Shown in pieces: positions 43,289-57,423 of a stretch of DNA of 64,000 nucleotides. The stretch covers positions 248,001 through 312,000 of the forward strand of contig QVRM01004780.1 of NCBI GenBank assembly GCA_003439945.1, in the 5' to 3' direction. This stretch comes from Dermanyssus gallinae. Lineage: Eukaryota > Arthropoda > Arachnida > Mesostigmata > Dermanyssidae. The notes beneath the pieces were generated by a model, which saw only the letters and a list, made by a program, of their open reading frames with translations, was not told the DNA's origin and did no database searches. The number at the start of each line of letters is the position of its first letter. Within the stretch, counting starts at the first letter, position 1. The position numbers and the translations under genes were made by a program.

Positions 43289-46200
43289 GCGACTGTCACC
43301 GCTGGTGTTGTTGTCGTTGTCGTCGTCGTCGTCGGCACCAGCGACGACAGTAGTGCTGCTCCCAATACGCGCCGCTGACAGCGCCATCGTCGGCGACGGC
43401 CTCCAACGCTGAAGAAGAAGAAGAAGAAAAAGCAGCCGTGTGAGAAACAACACTACCTCGTCTTCTCCTCCTCCTCCTCCTCCTCCCCCTCCTCCTCCTC
43501 GTCCTCCTCATCCTGCTATTACGACTGCTACTGCTTTTGCTACTACTACTACTACTACTACTACTACTATGACTACTACGACTACATCATCAGCATAATC
43601 AGCAGCAGCAGTAGAGGCGGCTACTGGGTCCTATTGGCGGCGTTGCTGCTGCTGCTGTTGTTACTGGCGGCGGTGTTTTTGGCAGCGTCGGCGGTAGGAA
43701 TGGTGGTGGAAGTAATGGTGATGGTGATGGTGATGGAAGCTGCTGCTGGATGGATGGCTGGCTGATTGCTTACTGCTTGGCGATCGGTCGGTCGGTGGGT
43801 TGGTCGGTTGGTTGGTTGGTTGGGGTTCATCGTCGTCGTTGTCGTCGTGGTAGTGGTGAAATTTGATGGTGATGGTAGCAGCAGTGGAAGTGTTGCTGCA
43901 AATGATGATGACGATGATGATGATGATGATAATGACGATGGCGGCGCCGCCACCATCACCACCACCTCCGCCTCCCCCCCAGCAGCAGCAGAAGCTGGAG
44001 CAACAGCAGCAGCAGCAACAACAACCCCACTTTGTGCTCTGGTGTTGACGACGACCCCACTTTTGTTGTTGTTGTTGTTGCTGGTCGTGGTCGCAATGGT
44101 CGTGGATCTATTGGTGCTGTAGATGTGCTGCGATAGTTAGTGCGACGATCGAGATCACCTATGACTTGTTTCTCTACTTGTACGTGTATCATCGTCGTCG
44201 CTGCTGCTGCTGTCGGACTGCAATAGCGGCAACAACGACCCTAATCGTGCAGACACCGGGTGGTGATTGCAGCAGCAGTAACAGCAGCAGCCATCCATCC
44301 AGCTAATAATCAGGTAGAAACAAGTTGATAGAGCAGCACGGTTGTTGGTGATTAATCAATCGGTTACGTCGGTCTCCACAGTTTTCAGTGTAGCCGTCGT
44401 CGTCGTCGTTGTTTTCGTCTTCTTCCTTATTGTTGTTGTTGTTGTGAAAATGTTGTGATTTTCGTCGTGATTGAGTTGTGCCCGTTGATGTTGTTGTTAT
44501 AGTTATAGTTGTTGCCAGCAACAGCTTCGATCTAAACCAGCAGCAGAAGCAGCGACAGGTCCGAACCATCAGCAACAGGATCAAGAACAACTATAGCATC
44601 GTCTATAATAACAACAACAACAACAACGACGACGACGACGGAAGTGCACAACGTCGTTGTGTCAATAACAAGGACTGCAAGCCTTCTACTGGTGAGGGTG
44701 GTGGTGGTGGTGCGGGTGCGAACAGGAATACACGAACCCAAGGGAAGAAGAAGAAGGCTTGCGGCTTGTAGATAGATGTACTACATCTATGAACAACTAA
44801 TACGATTAACTAACCAATACAGCGACAGCAACAACGGCAGCAGCAGCAGCAGCAGCAGAAACAATATCAACAACAACAACAACAGCGGCGGCAGCAACAG
44901 CAAAATAAGAAAAGGAGCTATCGAAACAGCAGCGTGTGAGCCCCATCTCGGCCGCCGCCACAGCTAAGGCGGCCACCGCCGCCGCCGCATTCATCATTGT
45001 GCAAGTGCAGCGTGCCGCCCAATTGCCTGATCGTCTTCCGCTGGAGAAACGGACGAACGGACGGAAAGAAGGCGATAGATAACCCGAGGGGGCCTATGAT
45101 GATGGCCAATGCTTGTCGGTTAGTGGTGGGTCTGTCCCGGTCTCTGTGTGTTTCTGTTTGCCTGCCAATCAGTCAGCCTGTCTATCTATGTATGGACACC
45201 TACCTACCTACCTACCTACCCCATCCGATTCGATGGTGTACTGCTGGCGGCTCTCAGTAGCTCAGTAGCAGCAGGTCTCCTCTCGGTAGGTAGGTAGGTA
45301 GGTAGGTACTTGTCGGTACTGGTATCGGTGTAGGTAGTTGTCGGTACTGGTATCGGTATTGGTGCCATCAGTATCAGTGCCGTCTCTAGTTTGTTGTGGT
45401 GATCATCAGCAGCAGCATCATCATCACCACCACATACATTGTTGCGTGTTGCCCCTGTATGTCTGTTTGTCAGTCTGCCAGTCTGCCGCCAGCCTGTTTG
45501 TATGTCTAATTCGTGCTGGTGTTGTGCTTCATTTCGTGGTTGGTTGCTCATCGATATAGCTGGTGATGCTGGTGATGCTGGCGGTGGTTGCGGCAGAAGT
45601 AGTTAACGCAGTCAGTGGTGACCGATCATCATCAAGCAAGCAAGCAATCGATGGTTGAAGCGATTCGATGCCGACCGACCTCTTTCCCTTCCTGTCATCA
45701 AGCAATTCGTACAAGTGAACGAACGGCGACGAATGGGGGCGGACAAATGATGCGGATCCACTACGAAGCAAGCAGCGATTGAGCTCATTAACTCTATCTA
45801 TCTGGAGCTGGTGGTGAGCCGCCGGTTGACGGTCGAGTGGTCGAGAAACTCCATCGATTGACAGAAATTGCTAAAACGTCGTTGGTGTAATCGTTCTTTT
45901 TGCTGTTGTTGTTGTTGTTGTTGGTGTTGTTGACGGCGTCGTCAAAAGGGGCCAAAACACGGCAGCTGCAGCAGCAGCAGCAGCAACAATAACAACAACA
46001 TTAGCAACAATAACAACAACAGCATCACGACGTGACGGGTCTACGAGACGACATGATCGAGCGCAGAGCAAACACGAATGCGGCCTTTGCAACAGCAACA
46101 AAGGTTTTGTAACGTTGGTCTTGTCGTTTCGCTGGTAGTAGTGGTTGTAGCTGTCGCTCAAGTGATATTTAGCACTACTGTGTTTTGTTGGTGCTAATTA

Positions 46201-46489
46201 ATAGTATCGGTGAGTACTAGATGACAACGACCACGACAACACCAGCAGCAGCAGCAACAGCCGCAACAACAACAACAACAACGACAGCCGCAACAACAAC
46301 AACGACAGCCGCAACAACAACAACAACAACAACGACAGCAACAAATATTATGTTGTGCGACTGTACGGTGTGTACAGCAGCAGCATAACGAGGAGAAAGT
46401 GGAAAAGACGAGAAACAGCAGCGGGTGGGGGGAAGAAGGAGAACGGGGAAGGCCCTAAAAAAGAAGCCGGTGGTGCCTTGGTGGTCGGT

Positions 46490-46640
46490 CGAAACGAGCC
46501 AACCAGGGAAAACGTTGTTGTTGTTGTTGTTGGCATTGCAGCTCAACGCGACGACAAAGAAGAACTGCTCCTGCATTACTCAAGACAACCACAACAACAA
46601 CAACAACAGGAACCGCAAGCAACAAGCGTGATAACAACAA
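46490..46640 (+). repeat. Duplicated 150-bp unit, copy 1
   Basis: GAAACGAGCCAACCAGGGAA, (GTT)n, GACGACAAAGAAGAACTGCT, (CAA)n, AGGAACCGCAAGC. The matching copy is at 48576-48735. The (GTT)n and (CAA)n arms can pair as a hairpin. Confidence 0.8.
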
Positions 46641-47725
46641 CAATCACAACAACATCGAGAAAAAGAAAAAGTGTCGTGAGTTTGTGCTGTGCTACAAATT
46701 TGCTCGCTGTTGTTGTTGTTGTCGTTGTTAGGGTTGCCCTCAGGAACGGATCGACAGATGCTATTGACGTTATTTGTTGATCGTGTGTAATGTATTGTTG
46801 TTGTTCTTGTTGTTGTCGTCGTTGTTGTTGTTGTTGTTGTTGTGCAAGTGAAGCGGAACCGTGAATTAGTACGAAGTGTCGTTCGCCGGCGTCGTGGTGA
46901 TGATCTGAGCCGGCCCGAAGCAGCCTCGATCCATACATACATACATCCATTCATCTACCCACCCTCCCTCTCTCCATACAATCCACCGGCTACTCATAGC
47001 TTGATGAGTTATCATCATCAATCGAATAAGCAGTATTAGGTGAACAAAGTTACAACCACCAAGCTCCGCCTCGGAAGCTGACGATTTGCGTGCGTTTGCA
47101 GTAACGTTGCATACTTGCTGATTGTAGTGGTGATAGTGGTGGTATTGCGGTCAGCAACAAAAGCAATAATACCAACAACAATAACAGCAAGCAGCAGAAG
47201 AAGAGAAGAGAAAGAAGAAGCGCAACAACAACACCAAAAATAAAAACAAGTACATCAGTGGAAACATTGATATAGCAACTCCCGCAGCAGCAGCAGCAGC
47301 AGCAGCGATAAACAATCGTGTAGAAAGACCACAGCAACAACAACAACAACAGCAACAACAACAGAAACAACAACCACAGCCACATTGTCACACAAATGAG
47401 GAGAATCGAGACGAGGCCGGCCATCGTATTCGTCGATGACGTTCTGCAATCGCCAGTCGCGTTCCGGCAGAGCCAGCAGGATCAGTCGTAGAAACTGTCA
47501 CTCTAGGATTCTTCGGTTGTGCTTACGATTTGTGCTGCTCGATGATTTGCACTGCTGCTGCTGCTGCTGCTGCTGTGGCTGCCGACGCAGCGGCTTGTGT
47601 CCCATAGAAGAGAGTATCGATCAACAATCGTCTTCTACAATTTGGTAGTACAATTGTGGTGGTGGTGGTGGTGGCCGGTGACAGTTCTGCGTGCGAGAGA
47701 GCAGGCCAAGAGAGGGAAAAAGATC

Positions 47726-47778
<53 letters not shown>

Positions 47779-48575
47779 AGAGAGAGAGAGGGGAAAATAT
47801 AAACAGAACCAATCGACAGCAGAAACAAGGACAACAAAAGCGACAGGAGTAACAGCAATAACAACAACAACAACCACCGTTACAACCTAATCGTACTAAA
47901 ACAAGATTCATCATCAATCAAATCAGCAAGCAGCAACAATAGCAACAACAACAACGGCAGCAGCAGTTCTTGTAGCAAGAAGACCACAATGATGATCTAC
48001 TACTGCTACTACTCCCTAAAGAGCACTCGCCGAACGACGCAGTAATAATCGAAACAACAACAACAACAACAATAACGCAAAAGGTGGAAAAGTACAATGA
48101 CAGCAGTAGCCGCTGAGGCGTTCAAAATGAAGAACGGGGAGGCGATGGAACAACAACCAGAACAACAACAACAGTAACAGTTACAATTACAGCTTGAGCT
48201 GCATCATCAGCTAAACCGCCAATGGCAACAGCAACGGCATTTGCAGTGAACAAATTGTGACGACGACGAGAACTGCCTCTAGCCATACACCCCAATTCTA
48301 GTAGAGAAATAGGCGTAGTCAAGCTGTCTATCTACCGATCGACCTATGTACGTATCGGACCGTACCGGCTTGTAGCAGGACCACGTATTTCTACTGAACG
48401 AAGTGTGCTGTCCACAATTACCTCTCTTTTGCTGCCAAAAAAAAAACAAGTCGCAGGCCATTGGACAGGTTCGTCGTCGGCGGGAATCGTCCACCATCCT
48501 CCGTCCCCCAGGCTCCATCCAGACCTTCTCGTCCTCTTCCGGCTCCAGTCTAGCAACCACCAACCAGCTTGGTTG

Positions 48576-48598
48576 AAACGAGCCAACCCGGGAAAACG

Positions 48599-48630
<32 letters not shown>

Positions 48631-48735
48631 GGTATTGCAGCGCACCGCGACGACAAAGAAGAACTGCCCCGGCATTATTCAAGACAACAACAACAACAAC
48701 AACAAAAACAACAGGAACCGCAACAAGCGTCATAT
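48576..48735 (+). repeat. Duplicated 150-bp unit, copy 2
   Basis: GAAACGAGCCAACCCGGGAA, (GTT)n (longer than in copy 1), GACGACAAAGAAGAACTGCC, (CAA)n, AGGAACCGCAACAAGCGTCA. Flanks outside the unit do not match copy 1. Confidence 0.8.
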
Positions 48736-50457
48736 TGTGTGCGATAACAGGAGCCGGCGAACCAGCAGGCAGAGATCGGTTGGTTACAGCAGAGATGGCG
48801 GCATAACATACATCGCACCGCCATCATCATTTTCATCTTCATCAGTTAACGTCACTAGCACGGCTCCCGCCATTAAGCATACCGACGACAACGACAACAA
48901 CAACGACGATAACGATGATTACGACAACAAACACGCAGGCGTATTATTATTGACTGATTAATTAATTCATTAATTGCCTGTTATTGCTGCTGATGCTGCT
49001 GCTGCTGTTGATATTGCTATTATTGCTCTTTGATTGATTCGACCGTTCGTTCGTTCGTTCGTTCATTCATTCACGGATACCCGACGACGGCTCGCGCCGG
49101 TTAATGACGACACATGTTGGCCTAGATGGTTGCTGTAGCACGCACAGCAACAATAGCAACAACAACAACAACAACAACGGCAAGGGCAACAACAACAACA
49201 ACAACAACGATAACAACAAGGGCAGCAGCAGCAGCAGCAGCAACAACAACGAACCGAATAAGAAAAGTTCATCGTGATTATTCGTCCGTCCCGGGCCTCA
49301 AAGTGTGTCTGTGGCGGCGCCTTATCGTCGTCTGCCGATTAACACCGACGTTGCTGCTCGAATGGCCGACCAGTTGCTAATGCTGTTGCTGCGACTGTAG
49401 TTGCTATCGTTGTTTACTAGTGCAACCACGAATTGCAGACACTGACAGTGTAACAGTGTAGAACTACAGCTGACTAAACTATATCGCATCCTCATCAAGT
49501 TCAACACCAACATCGATCGATCGATCGATCCATAAACCCCCACCTACTCGGCATCAACCTCGCACATCAGCATCGCATCGCACAGCAGCTTAGCGGCATC
49601 ATCGAGCAGGTGGATCTGCTGCTGCTGTTGCTGTTGTTGTTACGGTTGTTACATTTGTGGCGCAAAAAAGGAGGTTGTCCTTCCTCAAACCACAACAACA
49701 ACAACGACAACAATAACACCATCATCAGCAACAACAACAATATCAGCAGAAGCAACAACAACAACAACAATAATAACAACAACGCAAACAGAACGCATAA
49801 TCGACCTAGCACAGTGCAGCCGCACCTTGTTGTTAAGCGGAGCATACATACATCAGTAGTTGCTGTTCTTGCTGTTTGCTGTCGTTACGGTTTTATACTT
49901 ACTACAAGGTGTTTATTGTATGCTTGTTTGATGTAGCAGTAAAAGCAACAACAGCAGCCGCTTGCAGCATCAACCGATCATGAACTCTAGGTGTGGAGTA
50001 GTATTGGTGTTGGGTCTCCATTAACTCTATCCGTATCGACTTCATTAACAGCGTCTCTAACATCGTCGTTATTAAACTCACCACTACCATCATTATCACT
50101 ACTAGCACACAGGCAGCTGCAACTACAGCAGCAGCAGCAGCAGCAGTAGGAGTAGGAGTAGTTAGAAACATTTTTTTTTTTTAGTAGAAACAGCGTCCGC
50201 TTCGAATTACTGTTACAGCTACCGGTACTCTGTTAGGTAGCGAAAGAGAAATAAGTGAGAGAAAGAACTCTGTCTGTTTGTCCTCCGTCGAACTCATCAG
50301 CGTATCGTAACGTTTTGTTTCTCTGCTGTTCATGATTGTTGTTACATTGTCGTGTCGTTGTTGCAGCTCTCAACCGGCTGGCTCACCCGGGTGGGTCGCT
50401 CGCTCGCTCGCTCGCTCGGCGGGCGGAGGCAGGCCACACCGTAACCGAGACGTCGTC

Positions 50458-50600
50458 AGCAGCTCATCATAATTGATGGTGGCCGGCCGCGTCTGCGCGG
50501 ACACGTAAGGCGCGTCGACGTCTTCATCATTGGCGTCATTGTCGTTCTCGGCGTCACCGTCGTACATGAAGAACGTCGTCCGAACCAGTCGAGGACCGGA
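50458..50600 (-). other. Unrecognised low-repeat minus-strand frame
   Basis: Within the repeat block, this stretch reads FFMYDGDAENDNDANDEDVD then APYVSAQTRPATINYDELLT with balanced composition and no triplet repeat. It could be an exon of an unknown minus-strand gene, but no flanking exon was found and chance is possible. Confidence 0.2.
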
Positions 50601-52585
50601 CAACAACAACAACAACGGGAGGTTGGGGGCACGTGCTGTTTGTTACTGCGGCCGCTGACTGTCTGTCGTTAGACGGCCGTCTCTACGCCTTTCTCCTTCT
50701 CTCTTGTGTTCGAGTTCGGCCACCGTATCTCCGTATCGGTATCTGTAGTAGCCGTCTTCCTTTCTGCATCCTCCTGCACCCTCCATCTACGTACGCACCG
50801 GCGGGCGCGAGTTGAGGCTGGCCTATCCATTCTGTGTGTGTGTGTCCTGTCCTGTCCTGTCCGCCTGCGCCCTCCGTCGTGTCTGCGTGAAGTGGCCAGA
50901 CCGAGCAGGACCGACCGACCGGGCCTTCCTGGTCTACCTGCGTGCGTACCTTCCTGCCTGCCTGTTGCCCTGTGGCTGCGGCGTGACATGTGTGCGTCGC
51001 CGTGACGACAGCTATTCATTCGCCTTCATCTTCAATTCACATACAGCGCACAGCGCAAAGCCAAGTGAAGAAGAAAGCGTGACATCATCTACGCGTTCTG
51101 ATAGCGAAGGAGGGGCAGGTTGGAAAAGGTTGCAAGAGGTTGTCGAAGCAAAACAACGTCGAAGAAGAAAGAGGAGAAGATAAACCCGAAGAAGAAGAAA
51201 AAGAAGGGAAGAGGTGGAAGAGGAAGAAGACGATGTACCGCAACAACAAGAACGACAGAAACAATCATTGCTATGACGACGACGACAACAACAACAACAA
51301 CAATCGCAACAACGTCACAATCATAATAACAACAACAACGAGAATCATCACCATTGGAACTAGCTGAAATGTTTCCAATATCACCAGTAGCAGTGACATC
51401 AACAACAACAACAATAACAACAATAACAAGAACAACCTCAGCAACAGCAGGCGCCGCTGCCGCAAGCTTCATACAGGTGTCAGAGGATGTGAGATAAAGT
51501 GAGATCAGTGAGTGCGAGATGGAAGTGAGAGAGCAATAGACATCGATCGAGATATCAAAAGAAGAGTCGTCTGTATACCTACCTACCTACCTACTTACCT
51601 ACCTGTGGGTGCGTATCTGTGTAGTGCTTATGTGTGGTGGTGGTGTTGGTGTTGGTAATGGTAATGGTGGCAGAAGTTGGCTGGCTCACTCACGCACCCA
51701 TCCAACTCCTCAACGACGTGCGGCGACTTCGTACGTACGATCGACAGTACGCGAACATGTGCAGAAGAACATTGTGCGCCGCACCGACATCCATTGACCG
51801 ACCGACCACGTCCGACGACATCCTCGCCGTCCGTCAACGTCAACGGACGTCAACGACAACGACGCTCTCGCCGCGCCGGCGGCTTCTGCGACTCGAGAGT
51901 CATCAGACACTCTCACGCTCACACACAGAGACTCAGCTACTGTGCTGGCGACACAACAATTTGTTTGTCTGACCGTCTGACAGACTAACTGTCGTCTCTC
52001 TCTCTGTCTCTCTCCATCTCTCGGTTTGTTGTCTGTTGTTTGTTGTCGAGGATAGACAAAAAGCAGGAGCGTGTTCGTTTGACCGCCGCAACTCCTGCGC
52101 ATGCAACCACGCTGCTAGCAATCACTCTCTCAATGCAATTCTTGCAGTAGTTGATGTTGGTGTTGGTGTCGTGGTTGAAATCGTCGTCGTCGTCGTCGTC
52201 CTTAGCGTCATCGGGAGCGTCATCGGGAGCGTCATTGTCGTCGTTTCTGTTAGCAGCACAAATGTCAGGTGTGGATAAAGAGCAACGTGAGCCAATTGCG
52301 GCGTTGTTCTGATTGTGAGAGCAGCACGACAGCACGAACAAAGAAGAAGAAAGCGGCGGCATCTACGGAGGCAGCGCCAACAACAACAGCAACAACAACA
52401 ACAACAGCAGACAAGATCAACAATAACCAAGAAGACCAACAACAACACAACAACAACAACATCGAAAACAACAATAACAGTAACAATAACAAAAAAGATT
52501 GACCTATTGATCCAGAGCCTAGAGCTTCTGTATCTTACTAGCAATATCAATCAGCTGACCTACGACTGAGCTTCTACTATTACTA

Positions 52586-52618
<33 letters not shown>

Positions 52619-53320
52619 GTTGCTGACGACACGTTCAAGTGTTAGCGTAGCCGGGGTTTTTGGCACTTGTTAAGTGCCAATGTTGACGCCGAATGTTGCT
52701 GTTTCGAGCGGCGTCGTGTGTTCGTCGTCGTCCACCGGCGTCCTCCGACGACCACAAGCTACCGCCGGCGAATCAAAGGGCGGAGGATTAAGAACTAACT
52801 TCTACTACTCGCCTCTCTGCTTCCGCGTGATTTATTATTATTGTTGTTGTTGTTATTCGCGTAGTGCAGCACGAATCTCTTCTGTTCGAGTCGCCAGCAG
52901 ATGCCTACGGCGGTTACAACAATAGCAGCACCAACGACAGCAACAATAAAGTCAAGACAAACAGCTACAACAACAACAACAACAATAATTCATCAGCTAC
53001 AAAAAAATAGCTGCCGTTTGAGCTATGGCCTCTGTACTCGTCGTGTTTGTGCGGCATTGTGGCAATTAACTCATTTCTTGTTATTGTTGTAACTAGTGTT
53101 GATGGTTTTGGTGTTTTTTCCTCCTCATCATCTTCGCCGTCGCCGTTGTTAATGTTGTTGTTGATGTTGTCGTTTTATCGAAGTTGTGGTGGTTTTGATG
53201 ACGGTATTAGCAACAACAACAACAACAACAACAGCGACAAGAATAGTAACAAGATCAACAACGACAACAACAACAACAACAATCGTGCGTGATGGATGTG
53301 AGTGACAAATCCATCGTTAA

Positions 53321-53446
53321 ATGCGGCGTGAACGTTTCATACCGATGTGCTCCTACTTAATACTGTTCTCATCGTGTCCAGAGCAACAACAACGACAGCA
53401 GCAACAACAACAATATCAACAACATCAACGGCAGCAGCAGCAGCAA

Positions 53447-53484
<38 letters not shown>

Positions 53485-53557
53485 GCAGCAAATCGGCCGG
53501 TGTTTTTCATGTCAACAGTGTATTGGTGTTGTTAGATTTGCTTCAGTGACTGAGTGA
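53321..53557 (+). other. Possible poly-Gln upstream open frame before MED13
   Basis: This is a 78-codon frame with a long Gln run encoded by mixed CAA and CAG, ending in the non-repetitive tail IGRCFSCQQCIGVVRFASVTE (broken here only by its stop). It lies 265 bp before the MED13 start, in what is probably 5' leader or promoter. It may be a translated uORF or only a by-product of a CAA/CAG repeat. Confidence 0.2.
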
Positions 53558-53822
53558 GAGACGTTCAAGTGGTTGTTGTTGTTGCTGTAATTATTATTGT
53601 TGCGTTGTTGTTGTTGTTGATGTTTTCGTCGTCGTCGTCATCGTCGTTGTCGTCGTTGTTGCCTGCTGCGATGCGGGGGGTGGGCTGAGTGAAGGCTGAG
53701 CGTGGACGGAGCACAATATCCGTCCAGCCGCCACCGGCTTACACCAACCGGAAATCCTCGAATTCACCATCTGCGGCAGCGGCAGCGAGAGTCTCTGCTG
53801 CCGCAGCTGCCAGAAAGCCATC

Positions 53823-53903
53823 ATGGCTCATTATCAAGGCGGGCAGAGCGGCGCCTCGAACGGCGCCAGTCTCGAGGATTGTCACACGAACTTTTTTGCT
53901 TTG
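53823..53903 (+). CDS. MED13: MED13 exon 1 (start codon)
   Basis: The exon has 27 codons starting [20 protein letters not shown] and ending HTNFFAL before the donor TTG|GTAAGT. The [12 protein letters not shown] block is the known MED13 N-terminus. The exon is isolated from exon 2 by a 3.67-kb intron and is easily missed because of its size. Confidence 0.93.
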
Positions 53904-54002
53904 GTAAGTACATACATCTCCCGTCATCGCCATCGACATGCGTGAGCGCTGCAATGGAGGCCATTGCAGTTCTCACAACGCATCGCGCGGATTGATGATT
54001 AT

Positions 54003-54049
<47 letters not shown>

Positions 54050-57000
54050 GTTCTAACCAGATAGATTGAAGGTCTAGCCGAACTGTGCCGATTTGACCAC
54101 CTGTAGTTGAGACATCATTTGTGATCATCAGCTCTCCATCTGTCTACCAGCTCTCTCTATCTATGTATCAATCTTGTTACTAGTTTTCTATACCGACCTA
54201 TACTATCTCCGTACGATCTCCGTGTCTGAGTACAGAGTCAGCTAACCGTTCACACTTTTCCAAACTTCAGCCGCCTGTTGTGCGCGACACACTGCATTGC
54301 TCTTTTGGTTGTCCCCCCCGAGCTTCCGGGCCCAGGTAGCAACCTCACATATAGCAGCCCACATATAGCAACCTGGTCTTCAACCATGCATTCTGCTCGT
54401 AGATATAATTCACACGTAGAGGTAACCCGTTGCTCATGCAGATTAGTCAGTTGCTGGACGTTAAATGGCGGGCTCGTCACTCATCCCCGACGTACGACGT
54501 CGTAATGTCGACTCGTATGGGATATTGAAGTGTGGTATCGTTACTGTGGAGTTAAATCGCAGCCGGCGGTCGTGGTGGTGGTCTGCGTTTGTTTTCTGGG
54601 AAACCAACAAACAAAAGTATTCGTCGTTCGCCTAAGAGCACCGGTCCTGGGCACCTCTCGAAATGGGTTTGTGGTTCTTTTAGTAGTTGTCAGCTCGCCT
54701 CATCTATCTGCCAGAGTGATCATTAATTGTCTATCAACTCTTCAAACACTGATAAAGCAGACTCACGTTTTACTTGAGTGCGTGACGTGCTATTGCTCTG
54801 CGTAGTGGTCGTGCGCCCTGTCAATTGAATATAATTGTTAGGTGGGAATAATAATAATAATAATAATAATAAACGAAAATGTTTCGTTTTTGTAGCATGG
54901 CAACCTACACTTATCTAACTATCAGCAGTACCTTGATAGCTTCTGTAAAGCCCACGTTTCCATATATCCGTGTACCGTGTCGTCGTCATCGTCGCCTTTA
55001 ACCGGCGGTTCGTCTTGATGTTGGATCTTAAACACGCTCATGTGTCAGACGAGATAGATCACATCTCTCAGTTGCGGATGGATGACCCACCCAACAGAAT
55101 CCATACTTGAACCTGAATGGTGTGTTCCACTGCAAGAGACGCCGTGTAAGAATGTGTCAAGTTTCGCGTTTCGCGATTATGTCCGTTTCGAATGTGCGTC
55201 AGATCGAATTCTACATTTAGCCTTAGAGTGGGCTACTTTTAGCCAGAGCATACAGCATCTCCAGTACATCAGGCTCGCACCGGCTGGCGTCATGTAACGT
55301 CTACCGTTAATTCGGTTGCTGCTCACATACGTATGGAGGGCGGCTTTTTCTACGGTGTTTCTTTTTTAAATCCAACCGTAGTTCGGCTCGCCTTTTCCGC
55401 GCACATGAACAAAAATACAGAGTATGAGATTCTCGCGTGAACCACCTACCGCTGTATGGGATAAGCTTCAATCAGCAGTACTGTAAATTCAGATGTAAAC
55501 TTATGCCGAAACTGATCTGGTGAGGTGGACGTTGAAATCTATATACTGCACTTAATGTTAGCGTATAGTGTCCACTCGACCTATGAAAATGGAATTCACA
55601 CCAGAAGGTGTGCATTCAGGTCATATGAGGGATGTGCCAAATTCTCTACTCTCGGCGTGGCTCATTTAGATGGGTGAGGGTCCGTTCTCGCGCTCAGATC
55701 TCGTGAAAGCCGTCGAACATTATCGTTGGTCAGTGCACATTTTATCGTGGAATACAAAACACCCTGAATTCAAATAAGATCAAATTTACATGAGTTTTAA
55801 TATCTCATTCGCCTCTAGGGCGTACAAACAAACCATACATCGCCTACAGAAATAGTAGTGCTCATTGTTGTTGTTGTTGTTTCTGTAAACGATGACAACA
55901 ACATTATTAACAACAATAGCAACAACAACAAGTTGCTGCTGTCACAACAAGTCGTTGGTGTCGTCCAGTATTGTTCTAGTCTTAGTTTAAATGGCGGAAG
56001 GTCATACGCGAGGAGCTAAATGTTCGTAGTGGTATCTTGGCGATTGTGGTCATCGGGGGGCTGTTGTTGTTGTTGTAGGCGGGAAACAAACCCTGTACTC
56101 TCTACGGATACTAGTATAGTGACTAGTCTAGTTGGAAGATGCCTAGCGCAAGTAACTACAACGAGGCGTGTTGCCGTTTTATATTGGTTGTCTGTCCGGC
56201 GTGCGCACGTGGGGGTATCTGGGCCGTGCTGCTAACATGTCGGATGGGTCGTGGCTGAGGTGGACGGGATGAGGCAGGCGGTTTGGGGGGGGGGGGAGCG
56301 TTAGGTATTGCTGCAGCTTGACTCTTGACGGCTTTGTTGAAGGCGTTTGTTGGAGAAGCCTGTCCACTGGCACTGTGCTGTCGTCACTGGGTGACTATTG
56401 CTCTGTTGCTCTGAGACGCTGCTAGAGCAAATCGTAGAAGTCAAGTTATAGTTGTAGAGTGATGGCGATGACGATGATGATGACGATGAACAAGAAGAAG
56501 AAGAGGGAAAAGAAGAAACAGAAACAGCAGCAACAGTAGTAGCATGTGGCGGCCAGGGTCAATGGCCGTGAGTCGTTCATTCGAAGCCGAAGACGAGAAA
56601 GCCGATGGCCGCTGGGAGACCGAAAGCCGAAATGAACAACCACGAAAAAAAACGCACACCGACCAGCAGAACCTTGCCCTCACTGCCACCGACCTCACTG
56701 CGGACAGGCTAGAAATACGTCTCGGAAAAAGAATTGATAAAAAACAGCGCCGTTCACCAACGGGCGTCCCAATCAAGTTGATATGGTGTAGTTGCCCTAG
56801 TTACTGTAGCTCTTGTCGTGCGATGGAATGAGTTGAAGGTAGAACCCCGTTTTCCCCCGACATCCGAGAAAACCAACCGCAGTTTTTTTTTAATGGGGCG
56901 TACTACAAGATGTGCACACACATCGTGTGTTGTAGTAGAATCGTATAGGCCACGATGACTTATATCGTTATGTTGACTGATGTCTTTCGATTAAGGCGTC

Positions 57001-57210
57001 TACTTTCCCCACCCCCCGTCGCCCCACAGCCGTGACCAATAGTAACTTAATTAACTTAATCTAAGGACGAAGTACGTGAATTAGCGACGTACAGTACAGA
57101 CGATTGTGTCTACGTCGGAACTCCTATGCTAAACAATAATTAAAAGTATCTGCGTGTTGAAGGTCACAGACCATATGAAATGAGATTATAATTTGACGAA
57201 GGGTGTTTGA

Positions 57211-57279
<69 letters not shown>

Positions 57280-57379
57280 AAAAGAATGGAATTTGTGAAT
57301 ATGCACTAAACGTCAAATAGAAGAGGAACGTGTGTAGCACCATATTTGCACCATATTTCAATAGATGTTTGGACTGAAG

Positions 57380-57423
<44 letters not shown>

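Larger units (their letters stand above)
41100..53300. repeat. 12-kb simple-repeat landscape upstream of MED13
   Basis: Nearly continuous triplet repeats (CAA, CAG, GTT, CTG, CGA, CTA), GA-rich runs, tetranucleotide runs (TACC, GGTA, CCCA, GTTC) and a (TA)n run at 47729-47775 are separated by short unique stretches. Dozens of open frames are present on both strands, but they are poly-Leu, poly-Gln, poly-Asn, poly-Thr or poly-Ser and none shows a domain. It may include MED13 promoter and untranslated exons. Confidence 0.7.

Noticed and set aside
43500..53300. Many poly-Leu, poly-Gln, poly-Asn and poly-Val frames
   Set aside because: They are translations of CTG/CAA/AAC/GTT repeats in all frames on both strands, without motifs or splice context.
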